Source: Desulfobacula sp. (GTDB lineage Bacteria > Desulfobacterota > Desulfobacteria > Desulfobacterales > Desulfobacteraceae). Taken from it: a stretch of 7,372 bases of DNA. Below, piece by piece: positions 1 to 6,036 of the stretch. Made by a program: the position numbers and the translations under genes. Position 1 is the first letter of the stretch, and the number at the start of each line of letters is the position of its first letter. A model generated the notes under the pieces. The model had not been told where the DNA came from. It did no database searches and worked only from the letters and a program-made list of their open reading frames with translations. The stretch covers positions 1-7,372 of the forward strand of contig JAOZRI010000103.1 of assembly GCA_029940235.1 (NCBI GenBank), given 5' to 3'.

Positions 1-64
1 AAGCTCTTTAGCGTCGATGGTACTGCATGGGAGACTGTGTGGGAGAGTAGAACGCTGCCGGTTC
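1..64 (+). rRNA. rrf: 5S ribosomal RNA, 3' part (cut by the window start)
   Basis: The first ~64 bases align by eye with the second half of bacterial 5S rRNA. The conserved blocks TAGCGTCGATGGTACTG, GGGAGAGTAG and CGCTGCCGG occur in the order and spacing of E. coli 5S, where the equivalents are TAGCGCCGATGGTAGTG, GCGAGAGTAG and ACTGCCAGG. About half of a usual ~115-120 nt molecule is present; the 5' half lies outside the window. The exact 3' end is uncertain by a few bases (about 61-66). An intrinsic terminator follows directly, so this is probably the last gene of an rRNA operon read rightward. Confidence 0.9.
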
Positions 65-73
65 ATTTTTTTT

Positions 74-114
74 AAAAGCCCTGATCATACTAATCATTGA
101 TCAGGGCTTTTTTT
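74..114 (+). terminator. Intrinsic terminator of the rRNA operon
   Basis: A perfect 14-bp inverted repeat, AAAAGCCCTGATCA (74-87) against TGATCAGGGCTTTT (98-111), encloses a 10-base loop. The T-run extends to 114. This is a textbook Rho-independent terminator placed about ten bases after the 5S rRNA end. The A-tract on the 5' side means it could also terminate leftward transcription, but the T-run and context favour the rRNA operon. Confidence 0.93.
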
Positions 115-263
115 GTTTATATGGTCTATTACCAATTTTTAATCTATCTTGCCTGATTGAAAATAAAAATCGGTGCACACTATTAAAACAATAACGTATA
201 CTGCCATGAATTTAACCAATAATGGGATTAATTTTATTAAAGCCTATTAAATTTTAAAATCTA

Positions 264-291
264 TTGACTTTTATTAAAAATTACGTATTTT
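264..291 (+). promoter_or_regulatory. Possible sigma70-type promoter for the surface-protein gene
   Basis: TTGACT (264-269, five of six matches to the -35 consensus) is followed after 16 bases by TATTTT (286-291, four of six matches to -10). This would start transcription near 298, about 60 bases before the ATG at 360. The spacer 115-359 is very AT-rich, so such matches arise easily by chance. It contains short direct repeats (TTTTATTAAA at 232-241 and 269-278) but no gene, tRNA or recognisable riboswitch. Confidence 0.3.
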
Positions 292-359
292 AAAGCAGCT
301 TAAATCTTAATATATTTGTTAGTTAATATAGTAATAAAAATAGTTTTTTCGGGAATTTT

Positions 360-2450
360 ATGGAGAAAATTAATTTTAAATATTTTTTTTTCACTAATTT
401 ATTTATAATTCACATTTTTTTGTCAATTTCTCCTGCTTTTTCAGCAGTTTTACGCTGGAGCCCTGTTGGGTCAACCAATGATTGCACCATTGCTGGTTAT
501 AAGGTGCATTATGGTATTACATCTGGAGATTTTACTGATGTTGTAGATGTAAATGGACAGGATAATACTTCATATGATCTTGATAATTTAAATCTATTAG
601 TAGGTCAAACCTATTTTTTTGCTGTCAGCGCATATTCAACCACAAATCAGGAAGGCCCGCTGTCGTCGTCTATATACCATATTCGCTATCCTTTTGTTGA
701 TTATGCCAATAATACTATTGATCTTACATTTGGTGTGAATATTGTGCAGGGTGCTTATGTGACAAGCAATTATGAGTTTATACCCACAATTTTGTTTGAT
801 GATGCACTGGCTATTATAAGAACTGGATGGACATATCACCTTTTTTTAAAAGATATACCACCGCAAATTATATTCTCAATGGGTGTGAGCAACGTTCTGG
901 ACAGTGATGGAAATCCTTTGATATCAGATTTCATTACCATTAATGATAATGATAATAATAATATGCCAGATGACTGGGAAGAGTATTATGGAATCAGTTC
1001 TGCTTTTCTTGATGCAGACTCTGATGGTCTTGATAATAGATCTGAGTTTGAGTGGAACACAAATCCCCTTGATTCAGACTCTGATAATGACGGCATGGAT
1101 GATGGATGGGAAGTGAAAAATGGTCTGAATCCTGTAGCAGATGATGCCGATGGAGATATAGATGGTGACGGTATCGGTAATCTTGAAGAGTATAACCAGG
1201 GTTCAGGAGTTTCAAATAGATGTCCTGAAAAACCTCTGCTTAACCTGCCTGTTGATTTTGCTGCTGATGTTGAATTAAATCCACAATTAATTACAGGTTC
1301 CTATGTTGACCGTGAGAATGATAGCCATGAGCAAACCAATTGGCAGATCAGTACTCAAGAAACATTTACTGAGAATATCCTTTTTGAGCGGGATACATAT
1401 AACAACACTCAGCTTACCACCTTGATAGTACCGGAATTTATATTGGAAACAGGGAAAACCTATTTTTGGCGGGTCAAGTTTTTCGATGAGTTAAGAGGTG
1501 TTGGTGGTTCCCTGTGGTCTGAACCATTTTCATTTACAACCATTGTTAATAACCCTGAAGATTCTGATCAAAATGGAGTGCCTGATATTCAGCAGGTAAT
1601 GGATGGAACCATTGATCTTAATAATGATGGAAATAATGATGTTTCGACAGATACTTATAAAATTGCCACAAGCGAGACCACAACCTTTGCCTTGGAAGCA
1701 TCCAATGGTGTTACAGCTATTGATTGTCTCAAATTCATTGATTCAGATGATATTATAGATACCAGTGGGAAACCTGATCTGGATTTTGGATTGATGCAAT
1801 TTAAATTGAGAGTTAATAGCCCGGGTGATACTGCAAAAATAAAAATATATTTTTCTGAACCTGTTGGAGATCATTGGTATAAGTATGATATCATCGATGG
1901 ATGGACTGAATATTCAAGTGATTATCCCGATAATGTGGATTTTTCTTCTGACAGAAGATCAGTGATTTTGACTCTTATTGATGGCGGTCCTGGAGACAGT
2001 GATGGAGTTGCAAATGGTATTATTGTTGATCCATCAGGCCCTGGAGGAAGTGGTCCCGAGGGGTATTCTCCTCCTTCTTCTAATTCAGGCGGAGGCAGTG
2101 GAGGTGGGGGTGGAGGTGGATGTTTTATTGCCACAGCAGCTTTTGGATCACCCATTGACAAGCATGTTCAAATTTTAAAGGATTTCAGAGATATCTATCT
2201 TTTAAAATCCAAACTCGGTGTTGCTTTTGTAAAAACTTATTATAAATATTCCCCGCCAATTGCTAATGTTATTGAAAGAAATGGCATATTAAAAAATGTC
2301 GTCAGGATCGGTTTGATGCCTATTATTCTCTTTGGGTATATTGCCATTCACGCTTCACTTATACAGCAAATTTTGATTTTTCTTTTTATAATTGGAGCTA
2401 TCCTTTATCTGAAATTCAAATTTCAAAATTCAAAATTAACTACAGATTAA
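360..2450 (+). CDS. Exported multidomain surface protein with choice-of-anchor U domain and CFI-box C-terminal region
   Basis: This 696-residue protein is probably secreted and then held at the cell surface. Residues 1-28 form a signal peptide with a hydrophobic core and a likely cut in AFS|A. Residues 29-105 look like a fibronectin III module. Residues 106-195 resemble a bacterial Ig-like (SbsA-type) domain ending near DSDGNPL. Residues 195-280 carry Asp/Asn-rich repeats of the thrombospondin-3 or EF-hand-loop kind. Residues 288-396 form a second FN3-like module (KTYFWRVKF). Residues 400-430 hold more Asp/Asn repeats. Residues 430-560 match the choice-of-anchor U domain (HWYKYD, TLIDGGPGDSDGVANGIIVD). 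A Gly-rich linker runs into C588 of CFIATAAFGS, the CFI box, followed by FRD, a YYKYSPP segment and hydrophobic stretches at about 649-665 and 669-685. No enzymatic domain is visible, so binding or adhesion is an inference. An in-frame stop at 324 and weak GGGA at 351-354 support the 360 start. Confidence 0.88.
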   Translation: MEKINFKYFFFTNLFIIHIFLSISPAFSAVLRWSPVGSTNDCTIAGYKVHYGITSGDFTDVVDVNGQDNTSYDLDNLNLLVGQTYFFAVSAYSTTNQEGPLSSSIYHIRYPFVDYANNTIDLTFGVNIVQGAYVTSNYEFIPTILFDDALAIIRTGWTYHLFLKDIPPQIIFSMGVSNVLDSDGNPLISDFITINDNDNNNMPDDWEEYYGISSAFLDADSDGLDNRSEFEWNTNPLDSDSDNDGMDDGWEVKNGLNPVADDADGDIDGDGIGNLEEYNQGSGVSNRCPEKPLLNLPVDFAADVELNPQLITGSYVDRENDSHEQTNWQISTQETFTENILFERDTYNNTQLTTLIVPEFILETGKTYFWRVKFFDELRGVGGSLWSEPFSFTTIVNNPEDSDQNGVPDIQQVMDGTIDLNNDGNNDVSTDTYKIATSETTTFALEASNGVTAIDCLKFIDSDDIIDTSGKPDLDFGLMQFKLRVNSPGDTAKIKIYFSEPVGDHWYKYDIIDGWTEYSSDYPDNVDFSSDRRSVILTLIDGGPGDSDGVANGIIVDPSGPGGSGPEGYSPPSSNSGGGSGGGGGGGCFIATAAFGSPIDKHVQILKDFRDIYLLKSKLGVAFVKTYYKYSPPIANVIERNGILKNVVRIGLMPIILFGYIAIHASLIQQILIFLFIIGAILYLKFKFQNSKLTTD
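942..1199 (+). repeat. Coding repeats: Asp/Asn-rich calcium-type (TSP3/EF-hand-loop-like) motifs
   Basis: Four motifs follow each other within the surface protein (residues 195-280): DNDNNNMPDDWEE, DADSDGLDNRSEF, DSDSDNDGMDDGWE and DADGDIDGDGIGNLEEY. The spacing of Asp, Asn and Gly fits calcium-binding loops known from thrombospondin-3 and related bacterial stalk repeats. The DNA keeps a trace of duplication: CAGACTCTGAT occurs at 1015-1025 and 1075-1085. Calcium binding is inferred from the motifs. The likely role is a stiff spacer between globular modules. Confidence 0.65.
2121..2450 (+). other. CFI-box C-terminal sorting/anchoring region of the surface protein
   Basis: The region covers residues 588-696. 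It opens with cysteine after seven consecutive glycines and continues FIATAAFGSP, the CFI box. Then come HVQILKDFRD, a YYKYSPP element and hydrophobic stretches, with basic residues (KFKF) near the C terminus. This arrangement matches the recurrent CFI-box C-terminal region of Deltaproteobacteria-type surface proteins. How the region is processed, and whether the cysteine is modified, cannot be told from the sequence. Confidence 0.75.
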
Positions 2451-2503
2451 GGGTCTGTAATAAAATAAGTGTTATAGTCCTACACCGGATTTTTGTACAA
2501 ACC

Positions 2504-4540
2504 CTAAGGTTCAATTAGCAGAGGTTTAATTTGCCAAGATCTAATAAAAAAGGGCTCAATAAGAATCGGTTGTATGGAATTTGTTCTATCTTTTTGATTA
2601 TATAAATTAATATTACCTTTCTGAATTAATTTTATCTCTGCCTTTTTTTCTTTATAAATAATTGCGGCTTCAAGGGGGTTTTGTATTACCTTTGGTGTTA
2701 TAAATACATATAAATTAGTTTTATTAACTCCCTTTGATTCATTTTTAAATCCCCAGCCCAGCAGAGGAATGTCGCCAAGACAGGGAACTTTTGTTTGCGT
2801 TTTTGTTAAGCTTTCATCGATAAGGCCGCCAATAACAACTGTATTGGTATCTTTGACAATTATATTTGTCTCGATTTTGCGTTTCAAAGTTGTTGGTCTG
2901 TCAGGACTTGACTGATTAACACTGTCCAATTTGGTTAGTTCCTGGAAAATATTTAATCGAACAAGTCTTCCCTTGCTTATCTGGGGTGTGATTTTTAATG
3001 TAATACCAACATCTTTATATTCAAAAGAGCTATAGGTTTCACTCCCTGTTTGTGCAGCAGACCTTGTCTGGAAAGGTATATTTTTACCAACTGTGATGAC
3101 AGCTTCGTCATTTTCTGTAGTAAGTATCTGGGGGGTTGCAAGAATATTAACATCTTTGTCGCTTTGAAATGCCTGGATAACTGCTTGGATAGAAGGGAAA
3201 GTCAAATCGCCTATACTGATATTTTTCCCAAGCATGCCTATGGAAAATCCCTTTGGAAGGCCTGCACCAGATTTAATGGTGTCAAGATTGGTATATCCAG
3301 AGCCTCCAGTACCTCCAAATCCACCAAATACTGCCCGGGTGTCACCATCATATCCTCCCGAGGCTTTCCACTCTGTACCGATATTCAAGCCACGGTTTAC
3401 ATTGACTTCCATTATTAAACATTCAAGGTACACCATTGATCTTGGGATATCGAGTTTGGTGATCACCTCTTCAAGGACTGGATAATCTTCTTTATTTGCC
3501 ATAATGATAAGGCTGTTGGTGGGTTGATCTGCCGTGATTTTAATGTTTTGAGATAAGAGAGAAAGTTTTTTAGAGCCTGATTTATTATTTATATCAGGAA
3601 TGGATTGGAGTACTGTTGCAAGTTTTTCTGCGGAAGCGTGTTCAAGGTAATAAACCCTGATTTTTTCTTCACCTTTTGGAACCTGCTGATCAAGAATTTT
3701 TATCAATTTCTCAACCCTTCTGGTTTCAATTTTACTTGCAAGGACAATAATGGAGTTGGTTCTTTCATCCCCAACAAATGTAACAATAGTGTTCCTATTT
3801 CTTGGAGTATTTATCTGTTTTTTACTGTTTTTAAGCCTCGCAGCAAAAATTTTGGTTAAACTTGTTGTCAGTTTTATCGCATCAGCGTATTTAATTGGTA
3901 TTACCGAGATTTTTTTCCCAATACTCTGGATATCAATGGTGTCAATGATCTTTAAAAGTTTTGTAATGCTTGAAAGTGTTGCGGTGATGATAAGCATATT
4001 AGTATCTGGGTAGGCAAGGATTATACTCCCCTTTGGAATCATTGGGCTTAAAAGATTTTTTAACTCAATGGCAATGGCATACTTTAAGGGTACGATTCTG
4101 GTTACAATTTTATCCCGGGCAGATTCTGAACCTGTTGCAAGTTTTGTATTAATATTGTCTGATCTTGCACTGGAAACAGGAATAATTTTAATGATTTTTC
4201 CTGATTGAACCATTGCAAAACCATGGATATCAAGTACAGATTCAAATACCTGCCAGGCTTCATCAATGGATAATTTTTCAGGAGAGATAATTGTAACATT
4301 ACCTTTGACCCGATTATCAATAATAAAATTTTTCCCAGTCATATTACTCATGAATTTGGTAAATACCCTGATATCAACATTATTAAAATTAATTGATATT
4401 AAATCCGGTTTTGTTTTGTCCAGATTTTCCATGTTGGAGATTGGGAATTTATCTGCTGCACATATGGATATATAAAAGCATAAAATAATGCATAGACAAT
4501 ATTTTAAGATTGCAGGCATAAGTTTATTGTTGTAAACCAT
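2504..4540 (-). CDS. gspD: Type II secretion system secretin GspD (outer-membrane channel)
   Basis: This 678-residue protein would form the multimeric outer-membrane pore through which folded substrates leave the periplasm. Residues 1-29 are a signal peptide. No good lipobox precedes C27 (ISIC), so signal peptidase I is more likely. Four periplasmic modules follow: N0 (about 46-122), N1 (143-205), N2 (208-288) and N3 (292-367). The secretin barrel domain is at about 368-620, with DVGITLKITPQI (510-521), VPCLGDIPLLGWGF (585-598) and LYVFITPKVI (610-619). Three N1-type repeats argue for GspD rather than the pilus secretin PilQ. No typical S-domain is obvious; instead a tail of about 40 residues ends in LIEP motifs. 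A Gly-rich loop lies near 405-416. The first ATG is preferred over M8, since M8 has no ribosome site and would shorten the signal n-region. The only SD-like element, GGGA, is rather far upstream. The gene is divergent from gspF and convergent with the surface-protein gene. Confidence 0.95.
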   Translation of the reverse strand: MVYNNKLMPAILKYCLCIILCFYISICAADKFPISNMENLDKTKPDLISINFNNVDIRVFTKFMSNMTGKNFIIDNRVKGNVTIISPEKLSIDEAWQVFESVLDIHGFAMVQSGKIIKIIPVSSARSDNINTKLATGSESARDKIVTRIVPLKYAIAIELKNLLSPMIPKGSIILAYPDTNMLIITATLSSITKLLKIIDTIDIQSIGKKISVIPIKYADAIKLTTSLTKIFAARLKNSKKQINTPRNRNTIVTFVGDERTNSIIVLASKIETRRVEKLIKILDQQVPKGEEKIRVYYLEHASAEKLATVLQSIPDINNKSGSKKLSLLSQNIKITADQPTNSLIIMANKEDYPVLEEVITKLDIPRSMVYLECLIMEVNVNRGLNIGTEWKASGGYDGDTRAVFGGFGGTGGSGYTNLDTIKSGAGLPKGFSIGMLGKNISIGDLTFPSIQAVIQAFQSDKDVNILATPQILTTENDEAVITVGKNIPFQTRSAAQTGSETYSSFEYKDVGITLKITPQISKGRLVRLNIFQELTKLDSVNQSSPDRPTTLKRKIETNIIVKDTNTVVIGGLIDESLTKTQTKVPCLGDIPLLGWGFKNESKGVNKTNLYVFITPKVIQNPLEAAIIYKEKKAEIKLIQKGNINLYNQKDRTNSIQPILIEPFFIRSWQIKPLLIEP

Positions 4541-4588
4541 AACTCAGCACGTTTCCCTATTTAAATATCTCACAATTGTATTCATCTC

Positions 4589-4617
4589 ATTCAAAATAGA
4601 TGATTTTGCAAAATCAA
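4589..4617 (-). promoter_or_regulatory. Possible gspD promoter overlapping the palindrome
   Basis: Read leftward, TTGATT (4617-4612) and TTGAAT (4594-4589) are separated by 17 bases and each matches four of six consensus positions. Transcription would begin about 40 bases before the gspD ATG. The -35 and spacer overlap the 16-bp palindrome, a usual arrangement for repressor control. The match quality is modest in such AT-rich DNA. Confidence 0.25.
4601..4616. promoter_or_regulatory. Perfect 16-bp palindrome, candidate operator
   Basis: TGATTTTGCAAAATCA reads identically on both strands, with no spacer and no mismatch. It lies 60 bases upstream of the gspD start in the divergent region. A dimeric DNA-binding protein could bind here and control one or both sides. 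The regulator is unknown and no regulator gene is in the window. Flanking bases (A on both sides) do not extend the symmetry. Confidence 0.45.
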
Positions 4618-4678
4618 TGCCCATAATTTATTAACTCTATGGTGAATAGGTAATATGCTGATTTTATAAGGAAATAAT

Positions 4679-4697
4679 CTTGGTAAGCCAAGTTTTT
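4679..4697 (+). terminator. Small hairpin with T5, weak terminator or attenuator-like element
   Basis: CTTGG (4679-4683) and CCAAG (4688-4692) form a 5-bp stem around TAAG, followed by TTTTT (4693-4697). The stem is short for an efficient intrinsic terminator. It would act only on rightward transcripts begun upstream of 4679, that is in the leader of gspF. It may also be a chance inverted repeat. Confidence 0.2.
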
Positions 4698-4848
4698 GCA
4701 GCTCTTGATTTTTCATTGAAAGAGTCAATTCATAGTGGATATCGTCATTGGTTTGACAGTCTGAGTTTGAAATCCTTTTTTTAATCTGGAATCATCACTG
4801 AATAAGTGGTATGGTTATCATTTAATGAATCATGGAGGATGTTAACTT

Positions 4849-6033
4849 ATGCCGGCGTATAGATGCAAAATTGCCGTCAGCGGTGGTGAAGTGGTTGAAA
4901 AGGTTATTCAATCAAATTCTATCTCTTCTTTAAAAAAAGCAGTTGCCCAGGATGGTGATTTTCTTGTTCATTCGAAAAAAATATTTTTTTTGCAGCAAAA
5001 AATAAAACCAAAGGATTTTTACTCTTTTAATCAGGAATTTTTAACACTATTGCGAGCTGGACTTCCTGTTGTTATTGCATTTGATGCTATTATTGAAAAG
5101 CAGGATAAAACATCTTTTTCCAAGGTTTTGAAAAATATCAGGGAAGATATTTCCCAGGGAGAATCTGTTGCCAATGCCTTTGAAAAATATGAAAATATTT
5201 TTTCTGCTCTCTATATTGCAACACTTCGATCTGGTGAGGCAAGCGGCAATGTTCCAGATGCCATTGAAGGGTATCTGGAATATTTTGAGCGTTCCCGGCA
5301 GATAAGGCAAAAAATAAAAGCTGCTTCCGTGTATCCTGCAATTTTAATACTATGTTCTCTTTTTGTGGTTGCTTTTCTTGTGATTTTTGTTGTACCTGCA
5401 ATAACCGGAACTTTTGTGGAGGCAGGTGCCACACTTCCTTTTTTTACCTCTCTATTATTGGGATTCAGTGCTTTTGTGAAGTCCTATTTTCTGGCAATTA
5501 TAATTAGTATGATATTAATTATCTGGGCTGTTTCTGCCTATCTGAAAACTGAAAATGGCCGATTACTTTTTGATACATATTATTTGAAACTGCCTTTTTT
5601 AGGAGAGCTGTCTGTTATCTATTCAACGTCTCTGTTTACATCTTCTCTTGCAATAGTTTTGGCAGGTGGAACACCTTTAACTCAGGCATTGCAGATTTCC
5701 AAGGGTCTTATCAAAAATCAATTTTTCCAGAATGGTCTTAAAAAGGTTATGAAATCAGTTGAACAGGGTAGTGGGTTTACCCAGGCACTCAAAGAGCTTG
5801 ATATGTTTCCGGGCATGGCATTGAGAATGCTGTCAGCAGGAGAAGAAGGCGGTAACCTTGAGAAAGTACTAAAGGATGTTGCAAGATTTTACGAAAGAGA
5901 TGTAGAGGCAAAATTAACAATAATTACCTCAACTATAGAACCTTTGCTCATGGTTTTAATGGGGTTTGTGATTGGATTTATCATGCTTGCCATGTATATG
6001 CCTATTTTCCAAATGGCAGGAACTATTGGATAA
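4849..6033 (+). CDS. gspF: Type II secretion inner-membrane platform protein GspF
   Basis: This 394-residue protein belongs to the GspF/PilC family, whose members sit in the inner membrane and couple the GspE ATPase to pseudopilus assembly. The length is typical (about 400). A short N-terminal cytoplasmic part (1-50) precedes the first GspF domain (about 56-180; FNQEFLTLLRAGLPV at 60-74). The second copy spans about 258-383 (STSLFTSSLAIVLAGGTPL at 259-277, LRMLSAGEEGGNLEKVL at 325-341). Membrane segments are predicted at about 163-186, 212-231 and 363-387. The start is well fixed: GGAGG at 4834-4838 lies ten bases upstream, and an in-frame TAA sits at 4843-4845. GspF alone cannot separate type II secretion from type IV pilus systems; the neighbouring GspD supports secretion. 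It is followed after three bases by gspE, so the two are almost certainly co-transcribed. Confidence 0.94.
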   Translation: MPAYRCKIAVSGGEVVEKVIQSNSISSLKKAVAQDGDFLVHSKKIFFLQQKIKPKDFYSFNQEFLTLLRAGLPVVIAFDAIIEKQDKTSFSKVLKNIREDISQGESVANAFEKYENIFSALYIATLRSGEASGNVPDAIEGYLEYFERSRQIRQKIKAASVYPAILILCSLFVVAFLVIFVVPAITGTFVEAGATLPFFTSLLLGFSAFVKSYFLAIIISMILIIWAVSAYLKTENGRLLFDTYYLKLPFLGELSVIYSTSLFTSSLAIVLAGGTPLTQALQISKGLIKNQFFQNGLKKVMKSVEQGSGFTQALKELDMFPGMALRMLSAGEEGGNLEKVLKDVARFYERDVEAKLTIITSTIEPLLMVLMGFVIGFIMLAMYMPIFQMAGTIG

Positions 6034-6036
6034 AAA

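Larger units (their letters stand above)
4541..4848. other. Divergent intergenic region between gspD and gspF
   Basis: These 308 bases hold no supportable gene: all reading frames are short and lack ribosome sites. The region must carry the start signals for gspD (leftward) and gspF (rightward). It contains a perfect 16-bp palindrome (4601-4616) and a small hairpin followed by five T (4679-4697). A consensus -35 TTGACA at 4753-4758 has no well-placed -10; the best candidate, TTTAAT at 4780-4785, is 21 bases away. I saw no sigma54 -24/-12 pair and no c-di-GMP riboswitch core. A strong GGAGG (4834-4838) precedes gspF. Confidence 0.7.

Noticed and set aside
115..359. Riboswitch, tRNA or small gene between the rRNA terminator and the surface-protein gene
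   Set aside because: No conserved riboswitch core, cloverleaf or credible reading frame could be seen; the sequence is simple AT-rich spacer.
1922..2161. Leftward frame encoding a polyproline protein
   Set aside because: It is the reverse complement of the Gly-rich linker of the surface protein, with no ribosome site and no independent coding signal.
2451..2504. Imperfect inverted repeat GGGTCTGTA / TACAAACCC between the convergent genes, as a shared terminator
   Set aside because: The loop is 36 bases, one pair is mismatched, and no T-run follows on either strand.
3050..4013. Several rightward frames of 80-120 codons inside gspD
   Set aside because: They overlap a clearly conserved gspD frame in antisense, lack recognisable domains and have no credible ribosome sites.
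2504..4540. Assignment of the secretin as the type IV pilus protein PilQ
   Set aside because: It has N0 plus three N1-type modules and no AMIN domain, the GspD layout.
4681..4700. Sigma54 promoter (GG...GC) upstream of gspF
   Set aside because: The GG and GC pairs are separated by 14 bases instead of the required 10.
5047..5434. Leftward frames inside gspF
   Set aside because: They are antisense shadows of a conserved coding frame with no supporting features.
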